Source: Trogon surrucura (Eukaryota; Chordata; Aves; Trogoniformes; Trogonidae). From it: 64,000 bases of DNA. The translations under genes were made by a program, and so were the position numbers. This document shows, piece by piece, positions 1-12,639 of this stretch; the first letter of the stretch is position 1; every line of letters begins with the position of its first letter. The stretch lies in contig CM036622.1 in NCBI GenBank assembly GCA_020746105.1, positions 13,423,987-13,487,986 on the forward strand, given 5' to 3'. The notes beneath the pieces were generated by a model. It was not told the DNA's origin and made no database searches. It was given only the letters and a program-made list of their open reading frames with translations.

Positions 1-2410
1 TGCCAAGAGGAAGACATTTAGTGCTAATCATCTCTTATTTATTACACCTTTTTAAACCAGAGCCCTGTTCCTAAATGATTGTTAATCACTGACACATACT
101 CATGCCTTGTAACTTACCCCATCTTTCTGTGCATCTCTGATGAATTCAAAATTAAATTATGCTCATTACTTTCTGAGCAAAGGATCGCTGTAAACCCAAC
201 TCAGAACTAAACTCAATGAGAAAAAAAAAACCACAGGAAAAAACTTTCATGGATGCAAGAACTGTGTAGGCAGTTTCAGAACAGCTCTTGACTAATCTTA
301 CTAATCATTTATATAGATGCTGACCTTAGCTATAGCAGCAACAGCTAAATCTGAAAAAGGGGACTAGAGATGAAAAGAAGTCTCTTTCTTATGTGCTTGT
401 CTCCTTATATGATACTTATTCTTTCAACACATGGGCCATTTTTGTAGACAATTTGACAGCATGTATTAAAGGTTTATCATATGCTTTTCATATTCCTTTA
501 GAGAATTATGAGAAAGTACACTTATATTCAGAGAAGACAAGTTTTCCTTCCAGAAAAATTGCAACCTTGACTGTTCTGTACCAGAACAAGTATCCTTTGG
601 CAGCAGATTATTTCTTCATTTTGGTATTTTAATGCCAACCCTCTATGATTGGCCCAGTCATTATCACAGGATGGCATGGATAGTGTCTTTATTGATGAAC
701 AAGAAAGCAATGCCTTTTATGAAACCAAATGTAATAGCAATAACATCTCTAACACGATTACTTTAGGTTGAGCCATTTCTCCCACACAGTGCTATAAACC
801 AACTAGCTCTGTTGTAATACATGCACTGATAGAGGCTGCTTATCTGATGAATGCCATTTTATTACTCATCCTCTATGAATCTTGCTTTCCCCCTTCTTGC
901 AGTCCTTTTCGTAAGAACCGCAGTTCTCTTATTTGAAATCACCATTTGCATAAGCAATAAGTTTCACGTTGATGCTACTACACAATTATCTGGTGTTCAC
1001 ATTTCCACTCTCGGGCTTATTCACATTGCCTCATTTAGGATGCTCTAAGACTTCTAAGTCAAACAAGACTTTACAGTCTAAAATTAATGGCTGAGGTTGC
1101 TTAGACGATCAAGGGGAGAAGCAGGTGCCTTCATGGAGATTCAGCGCTCCTCAGCCTGATACCTGAGGCAGATCTGATGAAATGGACAAGAGCCGAGACA
1201 CAGATGTATGTCACTATTGGCTGCACTTGCTACCAAAGCATCAATACCAGCATGTTTTACGGGAACTGTGGATTTTGTATCTTATCCTTCAAAATCTATT
1301 TATAAAGTCAAACGTAAGAAGAGAATTATTCTGGAAGCTATAAATGGCACCGATATTCCAAAGAAAAGTAGTGAGTAAAGCTGAAGCCCTGCTAGGGGCT
1401 GCAATAAATTGGAAGTGATGATTTGAAACTCTCTAATGGCTGTAAGAAAGCCCTAATGCAAACACACTACTTTTATTATGTTCCAAAAGAAACAAAAAAA
1501 AATTCTCAATGAAAGATTGACTACAAAGAGTATAAACTACTTCAAAAACAAAATTCATGCTACTATACTTCAAAATCCTTCTTTTCCTCTTTTTTTCTTT
1601 TTTTTTTTTTAAGGAATGTTACGAACCACGGTATTTGAAAATTGGGTAATTTTGTTGCGTAAGCAGCCTTTCTTAAAGAACATTTCAATGACCCAGTTAT
1701 GTCTCTGTTTTATTTTTGTAATATTTTTATATGAAATAGGATAAGACTGCAGTTAAACGTTGTTCTTCAATTTATTTTTCCATCTGCTTTTAGCTGCAGG
1801 ATAGCATATTTTATCACATTTGATATACAGGGTCAAAGGAATAAAAAAATTAACCCTGTATTTTTGCATAAAATGTATAAATAAATTCTGATGGTGCAAG
1901 CTCAGCAAGCAGAATATTTTTACTAGTTCTATCTTGTGACAATGTTTTTGTAATCACTTATATTTCAGCTGCTAACAATCGAATGCCGTTTTCTATGTTA
2001 TTAACACAGCTCTACAAATCACAGGGAAAAATCCAGTATCTGAGCAAAAGAGGATAAAAGGTCACATTTTCAGAAGGTAATCTTTTCACACATACAAGAG
2101 GCAATAGGCCAAATCACTTAGCTTTTCCTAGCTAATCAAACTGCACAATTTCAGCATAGTGGTTCTTTTTAGATGTAGGTGGTGATAAAACGATCCTCGG
2201 CTTGGGAACACGTCCAAGATACATACACACTCCCAAACACCTCCCCCTACTCACCCCACCTCCAGTTGATTTGAACATAGACGTATTTATCAATACTTTT
2301 TAAGGTAGCAACCATGCTGATGGGGACAATTATGAAACAAGAGAGAGGTCACAGTAAATCCAACTAGGAGTGTGTGACCAAAGTTAACGTGGGGAAAAAA
2401 CAAACTAGTG
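1..2410. other. AT-rich noncoding stretch, no gene seen
   Basis: Short open frames on both strands have no recognisable domains or convincing splice context. A pyrimidine tract (C/T then a run of T) lies at about 1578-1610. Near 2230-2340 a minus-strand block has an acceptor-like and a donor-like edge, but it is only about 60 bp and has no partner exon. The stretch is most simply intronic or intergenic bird DNA. Confidence 0.6.
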
Positions 2411-2416
2411 TCAGCA

Positions 2417-2700
2417 TCAAGCATCTGTTGCTGCTGGTGCGCGGACAAAGCGAGTGCCAGAACAAGGAGGCAGTTTTGTAGATCTACTGTTTGTCAAATC
2501 GCCCACTGAAGCAAGCCTTGAAATCAGTGTGTGTACTGTGGCCATCTGTTTACTTTTCACTAGCAAAACTCTGACTCTTATCATTTCTTTGAAGCCACGG
2601 TCAATGTCAAGAAACAGGTACGGTTCTGATGATCGTGCACGGTTTTTTAACTTGGCAAAGGGACAAAAGGAAGGAAGACCGAAGTACATAATTAGCTTAA
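2417..2700. other. CpG-retaining segment open on both strands
   Basis: This roughly 280-bp block is more GC-rich and holds more CpG dinucleotides than its surroundings, and long frames run through it on both strands (about 90 codons on minus, about 100 on plus). A possible plus-strand donor (AAACAG|GTACGG) lies near 2618. I recognise no protein in either frame and see no clear partner exon. It could be a decayed retrocopy, a conserved noncoding element or chance. Confidence 0.25.
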
Positions 2701-2709
2701 AAAAAAAGG

Positions 2710-5190
2710 GGGGGGATTACAGGAAAAGGTTCTTCATTTATTCAGGTATATTATACTCCAAAGGGATTAAGCTGTAAAGGTCCCATGAAAGCAATCAGTG
2801 AAAACAGAAAGACTGGCCTGACACAAAAAAAATAATAAATGATTTAGTTACCTTGCTTTGTAACAGAGAGCTTCTGAACTGACCTGGACTTAGGGAAACT
2901 TGTCTCTGCTCTCTTCTCCCCAAAAGAGAATAGTTAAAATGATTGATGTTAAAGTGGATTTAAAATCTCAAATACTCTCCAATCACTACTAAGTCCATTG
3001 TCCATTTCCAACGTTATTCATGCAACTTTTCATGCACACATTTGCTGAATCTTCACCCACTTTAAGGCTTTCTTTATTCTTTTTTTTTTTAAGAACTCGC
3101 ATATACATGCTTCAACCTGTACTATACAATCTTGTTTGCTTATTTACTTCTTAACTTTCTCCCCGTTTCACTTGTATATCTACTTGCATTTCCTGTCCTT
3201 TCTCAGAAGCCTCAAAAATTCCAACCGAGAATTTTCTTTGAAAATTTTCTCAGACTTTTTCTGGTTTTTAATCTTTCAAAATCCAGAAGTTATTTCCCAT
3301 ATTTTCTCTTTCTTTTTTTCCTCTGTATCAGGTCTTAAAAGGGAGTAAATGAGAACCCAAAATATCACAAGTTAAGTACCATACGATTTACATGCACGTG
3401 CACATGGATTACAAAGTGAGCTGCCCTGCACTAATTCCACTGAAACATCCTTACGCACACAGAAAGACTTACACTGCACACAAGACTAAAGAACGTAAGT
3501 AAGATATGGTTGTCTGATGAAGGTAACGCTGTCCCAGAAGGAGATATTGCCTAAAAATTAGAAAAATGTTCACATACCAGCTGAACGTATATGGTACAAT
3601 TTCTCCAGAACTCTGAAAAATCACAACTTTTACATTTAAATCCTTGCTGGGTGTGATAGAGGCGCGTGTGTGTGTATTTTGAAAGCACCAGTCAACAAAT
3701 AGATACACTGTTTTTTTCAAACCATTGAAACTTGAAAACAAAATGCACATTTGGTGCAGAAGCTAACATTTTTACAGTTGAGTCAGGTCTTTCACCTCTG
3801 AAACAACTGCTCGAGACAGTTTTACCTGCTCCAGCAGGTAAAAGAGGTACTGCTCTTGAAAAGTCTTGCACACAACATTTAGGGGAAAAAAAAAAAAAAG
3901 ATGAGAGAAGATGTAAGCTTACTATCGTGTGGGTAGCATAAAAGGCTGTAACTTCAGAGAAATACAAGAAGTATTACATCTTCCTGTAAATAAAAAGAAT
4001 GCACCTTTTGGAGTTGTTCTTTAAATTCAGTATTTCCACAGAGCACATAAAGAGTAATCACCAAAATTAGTGAAATATTTCAAACTTCTTACTCCACAGA
4101 ATAACCTGACGAAAGCAGACCACTCACTAATAAAGTGCAACTTAATAAATCATGTGAAATCTTATTTTGTTCAAACCCTTACTAACTCCTAGCACCATCT
4201 GTTACCATCAAAACTATATGACAAGATATGATATATAATTAATAGGTAAACAACAATCTAATTAAAATGGACAAATACTCCATGTTCCTGCCATTTGGGA
4301 GCTCTAATTACAGACTAAATTTTAAGCTTGAATTAAATATTTAAGCTGGAAAATTAACTTTCCTTCTCGAGCCTTGAATACATTAATACAGATATGTGAA
4401 GCGACTTCCTGATGGGAACTTAAACATGTAATTTAGTTTCATCAAAGCAGTTACTAATTGTTAAGCAGCAGTACCTTACCATATGTACACAATAGCTATT
4501 TAGAGCCGAAAAGGTGGTTTTAAAGTACCCCTCTGCAACCCTTTTCTGACATAAATATAAAATGTATATACAGCACAGCAGTTTACACTACACACTGAAA
4601 ATAAATTACATAGAGACTTCAGCTTTCAATGGGTCTTAGCATGTGTAAGTCTGAATACATCTAGACAGATAAATGCGTATTTTTGCCGCCAAGGAAACTA
4701 CAGAACATCCAGAAAACTTAAGCTATTTTTACATTCTACATAGTTGCAGGATTTTTAACTTAAGGAGTAAAAGCATGTCATTAGACTGAGGCATCTAGCA
4801 AAACAAAATGGTGAAAAAAACCCCAGGTATTTAATCTAATTTAAAAAAACGAGTCAAATTTTCCTAAATACTAATGTCAAAAGAACAGAAATATGAATTA
4901 AATGGAGAACAGCACTACACAAAACATTGTTAAAAATATTCCAAGTATGCAAGTGGCTAAAATTTATCTAAAACTAATGCAGCACAGTAGATACTATTGT
5001 ATCAGGACTCTAAAAAGTATACTAACACAGGAATTTGTAATGTCTGCATTCTGACCAGTACTTGGATGTTAGGTGTTTAACAGTGCCCACCACTCAAATA
5101 CAGACTTTTTTAGAAAAAGAAAATAAAAGATACTCTGCTCTTTATGCAAACCACAATGCTCTCCAAATACTGCTGAGTTGAAACACCTTG
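2710..5190. other. AT-rich noncoding stretch, no gene seen
   Basis: Contains T and A homopolymer runs (3080-3090 and 3886-3899) and a compact perfect inverted repeat at 3820-3843, listed separately. The open frames here are short and low in complexity. Nothing resembles a gene or a young transposable element. Confidence 0.6.
3820..3843. repeat. Perfect 11-bp inverted repeat with 2-nt spacer
   Basis: The left arm TTTTACCTGCT (3820-3830) and right arm AGCAGGTAAAA (3833-3843) are exact reverse complements separated by CC. Each arm carries the ACCTG/CAGGT core bound by ZEB- and Snail-type zinc-finger repressors, a family fact that does not prove binding here. It could be a cruciform, a paired protein site or chance. 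Confidence 0.8.
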
Positions 5191-5320
5191 CAAAGCATTT
5201 CCCTCATCTTATGGATGCAGAAAGTGAGGCACAAGGATGCTAGGTGACACCCACAACCATATGTCAAGGCATCAATGGTGTAAAACACTCCACGTATACA
5301 GAACACTACGCTTTTCTGTG
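5190..5320 (+). mobile_element. MIR-like SINE relic
   Basis: The order of elements matches the MIR core and 3' half: a 'cctcat-ttatggatg' block, 'gaaagtgaggcacaagg', a 'ggtgacaccca-caacca' block matching the 'aggtcacacagc' region, and 'aacactacgct' at the end like the MIR 'ccactacgct'. It is heavily diverged with small indels, as expected for a copy predating birds. Orientation is plus. It carries no coding capacity. A sauropsid relative of MIR is equally possible. Confidence 0.6.
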
Positions 5321-8300
5321 TTCACGTGGAACTTTTTTAAGGGAGGGCACACAAGAATTTCAGTATGGTTTCTATCATGAGTTGGCTCTTACAGATTCAC
5401 ATGGCCCAAGTCAGTGATATACATGAAAAAAAGATTCCAGATTTCTTGATTTTCAGTATTCTACTTTAATCCTGATATTCTCCTTCAATGCAACAGAAAT
5501 ACAGTTGACTTGCTTTAATTTAGATTCAACTACAGAAGAGCAGGACACAAGGTTAAGAGCAGTAATGCACCTTTTTAGATATCCTTGAGAAAGTATGTTA
5601 CATAGGGAGGAACAGAACATAAAGAAATTTCATTCATCTAACCTTAATAATTTTTATTTGCAGCATAAATAGTACAGATGACAGATGAACTACTCGGCCA
5701 TGATTTCATCAAGGGTTTCTAGTGACATCAAAACCAAACCTCTAATAGTTTGTGATGTCACTACAAACCCTCAAGGGATTTCTCATTTCTTAACGCAGAA
5801 GAACATGGCAGCTTCTCCATTTACATGTTTAACCAACTGCAGTCCCAGAATCAGCTTTGGGACCTACTCTGCTTCTACCGCTCCGTCACTGCTATCCTTT
5901 GACCCATTTCTACAATACAGTTACAATCTTACTTTTTCTACATGATAAAAGTAGAAGGGCAGTTTACAATAATCAAGCTGGTACTTTCAGTTACAGAGAC
6001 TGTGACACTGTTCTTTACACGAAGCTTTAGACTGTACTTGTACCATGTAAGTACAATTTCCATTTTAAATTTACTGAATCTCTTAAATATTATAAGCCAC
6101 TTATTTTAACAATAGCCATGTCTTCACCATACTTTCATAATACAGTCTGTGAAGCTACTTAAAAATGATTAAATAATTCCTTAGCAGTTAAAAGAACGAA
6201 AATCTTTCCTCCTGGACAAAGCCGACTGGGAACTTAGGTACTATAAATATCTTTTAGAGCTGTACTTATCAGAATTTCACCCACGTCTGCCCATCCAACC
6301 ATCCTGAGCTACTTAGCTTGAGCAGACCCATAGCTTATGTTCCAAGCTATATTTTCCAAGTGATTAGAGTAGGTACTCTGTATAACACACATATAGACAT
6401 CGCTGTGTTAGGTGCAGAAAACAAGCACGGACTCCTCCAGCCATATACCCTTCATCAATCAGGCCAAGCTAACTGGACAGGAATTGTGCACAACTCCCTT
6501 GTCTCAAAGTGGAAATATCAAACAATCCTGGTGAGAGCAGGAAAAAAAAAAAAAGAGTTTTTCTCTCTAGCCCAAGCAGGCAATGAAATACTGGCACCAA
6601 GTGAAGATTCTTCTTGTGGTGGACACAAGGCACAACAAAGACCCACTCCACTACCTCACAGCCATTAAAATCTATCTTCTTTTAATTACAGTTGGTTAGG
6701 TTTTGAATCACACTCCACTTGCAGGGAAAGACGGCTGCTAGGCAAAACCAAGTACCAAGTTCTGGAGAGCGCTGCCGTTGCCTCCGCAGCCCAAGATACA
6801 GCCATATTCTTTCCAGGCCTATTTATAGACCATATTGTACTGTACATGTGCCATGGATCCTAATGTGAGGAAAATTATATAGATATTCAAAGCATGACAT
6901 ATTGATTCAACATATTGAACGGATTGTTTTTTCCTCTATTTATTTAAATGATTATAATAGTTTATAGTGAGCTTAGCCCTTGAGACAGATGGTTGTAAAC
7001 TCAAAATTTAAGTTTTAAATAACTGTATTAAAATGAAGCAAATGATTTTATCCACATTAGAAGGAGAATGAATTTATCTAAACACAGTCTTTAACCCTCT
7101 CTTGAGTTGTTTGTGACTATTTATCAAAGAAAGTGAACTTCCTAAATTGTTTCTGTTGATGAATTCACAACTCACTGACTGGAATTTTAAAATATGTCTC
7201 ATTAAAATGTGTCTGATATGCATAATATTTTTCAACTGAGTTAGGCAAAAGTAAGCTTGGTTTTAGGGCAAAGAAGGGAATTCTACAATTATCCATTTTG
7301 AAAAGAGCCTTAAACTGTAAGTCTACAGTTTATATCCCATCTAATTTTTTCCAAAACAAAATTTCTAAATTGCCAGGCACAGAAGCATAAAGTAAAAAAC
7401 TCTGTCCATAACTCATGCAAGTGAATGAATCAGTTTTCCCTTAAAGACTAGAGCTCTACAAGAGTTCTGTCCGTAAAGAATATTGAATTGTATTTATCCT
7501 ACGAGAGTTTTATCCCTTTAGATCTCTCAATTTTATGAGCAAACCTTTTGTCCTTTTCCTCGTAGCTCTCCATCACTGCACTTTATGTTTGCTTCTGAGT
7601 TTCACTGCTAGACACTGTTAAAGGAGAACAGTCACTCAGTATTTAAATACGATAACTAAACTTCATGTCACTGATTCCATTTAAAAAATATGCATTGATA
7701 AACATGTTACCCATTCAAGCCTGATGACCAGTCCAAGCACTGCACAAACCAGTTAGAGCTCCAACAGGTAATTCTAAGAGATTCATAAAAGGTAGATCTA
7801 TGTCAGCAAGTGGTAACTGCTCAATGTGGGCAGACGGGTAAACTGAAACAGTTAATGCTAAGGACCAACACTTGAGCACCACCTCTTTTAAGGGGTTTTA
7901 ATTTGGACTGGTCGTTTTCAGGACTAAACGCCCATTATTAGCAGCTGTTGTAAAAGAATTTCATTTACACACTGCTGATGTGCAACTTCTGATTTAGCTT
8001 AATCCAAAAGAAATCAGTATTTCCAAAACTGTGACTACTCCGGAGTATGAACACAAGCACAGTGGAGACAATCTGCTTCAAAGATATATTCCTCATCCAA
8101 ACTAAAATGCTAACCTAGGACCACACCAGGAAAACCTAACCTGCATTCAGCTACATGGGTTACTTAAGGGTGCACATAGGGCCCACTAAAACATTTTTGG
8201 GGAGCCTGCAAGGAGCAAGAAGAATTGATACCTGTTAAGTTTCTCATGCTATAATGCTGCTGGACAAAGATCAACATCTTATTTAATATACCACCAGTCT

Positions 8301-9025
8301 CCCTTCATCTTTACTTTCCTTCTCATGAGGAGAGGTTAACGATCATTCAGTGACACGTCAGACCACAAAAGGTATGAATGTTTTTTTTATCCCCAGCTAG
8401 TGCCATTTACTAATCTGCAACTCCAAACTTAGCAATGGTTTTGAAAATCTTAGTGAGTCAGGAAGCTTATGTGCATGGCTGGTTCTTTTCATGAGTGAGA
8501 ACTAAAAAAAAATAAATCTGATTTAGGAAATCATATTTAGTGTGCTATTTGACAGAGATGAGACCATTTTTCTTTGATACTTAAAAGGGACAATGACATA
8601 CTTTAATTCTCAAGAATCTCTCCTATTAAACTAATACACAAAATTTGAAATTCTGTAGTGAAACAACAGCTTCACTGTCTAAAATGATGAAAGAAACAGC
8701 AGAAAACTTACAGTGACCAACTATTACAAAAATAAGGTGGTGTGCTGTCCTGTTATTTTTTGAAGTTCTTCTATGTTTTTGCAAGTCATCTTAAGGACAT
8801 CATGTAGGTTAGTTCCAGGTTACCACATCAGAATTTTGCACAACTCTCAGTACAGGCTAAACACTTGAGCAAAAACATATTTTCTGACAAGCTTTCAAAA
8901 GCAGCATCTCTACAGTGTGCCTCCAGACCCACACCTGAGCAAAGATGACGGAGACCTCCACTAGAAGGTTCAGCAAGTGCTTCTTAGAGTTAATCTGCAT
9001 TCTCCTATCATCTGTTCTTCTTTAG
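5321..9025. other. AT-rich noncoding stretch, no gene seen
   Basis: Holds a 60-nt imperfect hairpin (5712-5771, listed separately) and an A-run at 6541-6554. A short GC-richer block at about 6720-6810 follows a T-rich tract ending in TTACAG, but no donor or long frame supports an exon. Otherwise nothing gene-like is visible. Confidence 0.6.
5712..5771. repeat. Imperfect hairpin, 24-bp arms, 12-nt loop
   Basis: Positions 5712-5735 pair with 5748-5771 at 21 of 24 positions. The mismatches are 5719/5764, 5731/5752 and 5734/5749. An 11-bp perfect core (TAGTGACATCA / TGATGTCACTA) sits in the middle. Size and geometry are those of a microRNA-type foldback or a tiny inverted-repeat element. I do not recognise it as a known microRNA. 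Confidence 0.7.
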
Positions 9026-9152
9026 CACCACCGAGGCACAACTTGGGCTGCCAGTGAGGTGTTATCGGCAGTAACTCCTCACGTGGGATGGTCTCTTTTT
9101 ATACACTGTTTACCGCTTCTGACTTCAAGAGCCTGGCAGGCATGTCTTATTT
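9026..9152 (+). other. Exon-like block on plus strand (isolated)
   Basis: It is preceded by a pyrimidine-rich acceptor (TCTGTTCTTCTTTAG at 9011-9025) and followed by GTAAGT at 9153. Of the three frames, only the one starting at 9026 stays open through all 127 bp. It is GC-richer than its flanks. No neighbouring plus-strand exon with matching phase was found, so it may be a noncoding-RNA exon, a decoy or chance. Part of it ('gaggcacaacttgggc') could also be SINE-derived. Confidence 0.2.
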
Positions 9153-11500
9153 GTAAGTTACTTAATTCAGTATTTTTTTAATTATTAGGAGTTTCTTGAG
9201 ATAAAGATCTTCTTTTACATACACAAAGACACAGTGCTGACAATTCAGAAATTAGTATATTCCAATACTATGCAACAATCTTGAGCTCCACACTGGTTAG
9301 AGAAACTTGGTCAATAACGCTACTGAATTAGGATACATGTTTAATTAATTATTTAAAAGAAATAATATAATAGTAAACAAAACCGTGAGCCATTGGTTAT
9401 GAATAAATGTGGGCTTTCAAATGGCTACTAAAAATTCCTCATAGTAATTATTATTAAAAATAAACTATTTAGCTGAAGGAGTAATCACTGTCATCGATCA
9501 ATAAATAAGTGACACAAAATGAAGTGCAAAATATTCACGTAAGAAGAGGAACTAGATACTCAAAACTGATATTACACACGAATTGCTTTTGGGTGCAATT
9601 ATCTTCCTCATACGTTAATATAATTTTGGCATCTTATTATGTTTTATCCCACGGGGAATTTTAATTCAGAACAACAATTATCAATAAACTTCCTGCACAA
9701 AAACTACCAGTCTCACATTCTAGCCTGATTTCATACAATCCTGCAAACAGCAACTGGTTTTATATATTCTGTGGTAAATCCAGTGACAGATACCGTTTAG
9801 GAACATAAGTTTTGAGCATACACATTCCCTATAAGAACAAACATTTCCTTTCTCTTGTTTACTATGTCACACAGTTATAACAACTTTCTACTATACAGTG
9901 TCACTCAGAACATAGAATACCCATTTCATATTGATTAAAAAGTGTTTAAAAACATTTTATCACATTTCGAAATACAGCCTGCATGTTTAGGTCCATTTTT
10001 GATATCCACAAATACAACAGATAGTACGCATTGAAAGCATCACGAGTAGATTGTAAAACAAGTACTTTGACCAAAACCACAGGGCATTCCATGCCTTCAA
10101 TCAAACGACAGCAATTAATATGAAATTCTAAATACAGAATATAATGCCACATAAATAGTATAACAGCCAAGTCCTGTCTAAGAAGCCATATGTTTTTTCC
10201 CATTGTTCAAAAAAAGGAGATGACTTCCCGTCACTTATGTTTCTGATTAGCAAGGTGATTTATGCCACAATCACTAAAAATGCCAGCAAGTGAATGAGAA
10301 AATGCATAGTGACTGCACCAGATGTGCACAATAAACAGGAATCCCATTGTAATCTCTGGTACTTAGTTTATATGAAGGTAATGTAAGAAACACTCTTGGA
10401 TATGGCAAAGTCACTCTTTTTTTACATTTGACTATAAATGATATGAAATAAATTGTGTGTTTTATACTTTATGGCATGCATACATTGATAAATTAGGTAC
10501 AGTTTTGTATCCCGACTTATCTACAAGACAAACCTGGCTAAGATCATGGGGATTAATTGCTTCAGAAGTGTGAAATGCAGCTTTTCCATTCTTTTCTGCA
10601 CACTCAGTGAAGAAACAATGATTAATCACTGTTTAACTATTCTCTTGAGGATCTACAAGATTGCCAAAGCAGGACTTATCCTCATAAATCCAAAAAACAC
10701 AGGTTTAGATTTGTTGCCAACAACTGAAAGAACATGAACTTAAAGCCATTCGTTATCAGATTAAAACAATGTCAAGGCTTTAGAACCCCCTACCACTGCA
10801 AAATTCTTTTTAATCTGCACCTAACAATGGGAATTGGATTATCAAATCAGATTCGAGAAAAATACATATATTTGTATATGTGAATACATCCTCTGCTATG
10901 AGAGGTAAAAAATTCTGATAACAATAAAGCCACCTGCATTACTTCAGCATAAAAGGAGCAGCTTCCTTAAGGAGGAATGATTCCACTGATATTAAAGTTT
11001 AGTAAATAACAAAAAACCCCACACAATTCAGTTAAAACTGCATCCATTTCCATTTGTTTGCAATGAATCCCACTTATATATATAAATAGTTTGTTTAAAC
11101 GTGTGAAAATTTTTTTAGCATCTTTACTTTTTGATACAGGAATGTACTGGTAACAGTGTTTTATATTTGTCTAACAACTTTATAAACACTATTTAATAAA
11201 AATCACTTTAATAAATAGCTTGTGATGTAAACAGACCACGTGATCATATGAGAAATGAAAAAATTACCTTTTAAAAACTTCCTCCATTTAAGGAAGGTAT
11301 TTATAAAAAAGCAGGTAAATAACACACACTGCTCACAGTCTCCAGCTGTATAAAACAGCATCAGAGGAGTGGCAGTCTTTCCTAAAATGATTCAGATAAA
11401 AAATTTTAATACCTTCTTCTATGCCTTTAAAGGGACACAAGAATAACCAATGTCAAACATTACACCTAAATGAATATAAAATGGGGAAAGAAATGAATGT
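9153..11500. other. AT-rich noncoding stretch, no gene seen
   Basis: Simple AT-rich sequence with only short chance frames. No repeat boundary, CR1 tail or convincing splice pair was found. Confidence 0.6.
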
Positions 11501-11514
11501 TTCATTCTTCAGAC

Positions 11515-11850
11515 ACACTGTATCAGTAACACACGGACTGCCAGGGGAAAGAGCAACTGTGCCGGAGCTTGGGAGCCCCTGGGATCAAGCGGGCGGAAGC
11601 CTGTTGCTGACCGGTGCCAGGGGCCTGCAGTGGTCCCCACCACCCCACCACTGGCTGGGTCCCCTCCAGCTGTTCCTGTTTTTCCATGCTATCATCACTT
11701 TGGAGGGTTTTTTTCCCCAAAAAATGTCTGCCTGCTTGGCGACAGGTAAAGTGTAAGAGCAAAAAAGTCGATGCTGAAAACCTCTGTAAATTGACGCCCC
11801 CACCATCGTGCTGTCCCAGGCAATCCTGGCCCGCGGACAGCGGCATCACT
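11515..11850. other. CpG-rich, GC-rich patch
   Basis: About 330 bp with roughly a dozen CpG sites, while the flanking kilobases hold very few. Frames of about 110 codons cross it on both strands, which GC-rich DNA gives easily because stop codons are rare. A strong plus-strand donor (CGACAG|GTAAAG, junction 11745/11746) lies inside. The pattern would fit a small CpG-island promoter with a first exon on plus, or a younger GC-rich insertion. I see no LTR ends, CR1 sequence or recognisable protein. Confidence 0.45.
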
Positions 11851-12033
11851 TAAAGTTACAACACATCACTGAAGCAGCAGGCTTAGCCATGGAAACTGGG
11901 GGGGCAGAATTTTAATTTTATACCGTAAGAGCCGTTTGCTGTAGAAGATCCACAATATGTAAAGAATTAAGTTCATACCGTTATTTATGACAGTGAGCCA
12001 GAGGTCATCAGGAAGGGTTAATCCTTCTCTAGG

Positions 12034-12047
12034 TGAAGTTAACTTCA
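12034..12047. repeat. Perfect 14-bp palindrome
   Basis: TGAAGTTAACTTCA reads the same on both strands. The central GTTAAC resembles the half-site core of HNF1-type homeodomain sites. It may be a chance palindrome. Confidence 0.75.
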
Positions 12048-12444
12048 ATTCAAGGCTAACAACTAAAGACAACATTAAGTTTCCTGCAGACGCTGTAAGC
12101 ACACACCCTGCACTGACTCAAGTACTAGCTAACTACAGGAGAAATGGACGCTCATTTAAATTAGCCTTCTGCTTGCTGCGTCCTTTTGAATTTGCTGTCA
12201 TTTCTCCTGGTTTCACAAACTGAAAGACCTTTATTCAGTCTCAGGCCAGGGAGGCTGTTTACAAGGTTGTATCTCTCTCAGAAGCAACTGAAATCTAAGT
12301 TTACAAATTCATTAAATTCAGTTTGGAGATTTTGGGTTTCAGGCACTAAAGGAAATGCTTAAATGGCATTTCAGCTCCTTTTTCACACCAGTTCCTTGGG
12401 AGGACAAGTGCCCGCAATCAAACCTCACAGCATGACTAATATTC

Positions 12445-12635
12445 ACTCCTGTTTGTAAAGCACTTCAAGATTTCCAACTACAAATATTAACCAGTCTCTG
12501 TTTACTGGGATTTTCACATTTAAGCAAACAAATATATACTTTGCCTGTTCCAAGAAACATCTTACAAATATTTTACTGTTATCCAGTATTATTCTACCTT
12601 CAGAGGTGAGGCACACTGCTCGAAAGACAAAACTG
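12445..12635 (+). mobile_element. Degraded MIR-type or sauropsid SINE relic
   Basis: Two landmarks support it: 'tgtttgtaaagcacttcaagat', close to the 'tgtaaagcgctttgagat' motif common in old vertebrate repeats, and about 130 bp later 'tattattctaccttcagaggtgaggcac', like the MIR 'attttacagatgaggaaactgaggcac' block. The sequence between them is too diverged to align by eye. Boundaries are approximate. Confidence 0.35.
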
Positions 12636-12639
12636 ATGA

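Noticed and set aside
6318-6668. 116-codon plus-strand frame
   Set aside because: Passes through an A-run encoding lysines; no domain or splice context.
8640-8830. Minus-strand donor GGTCACT|GTAAGT near 8708 as an exon end
   Set aside because: All three frames upstream meet stops quickly and no good acceptor is present.
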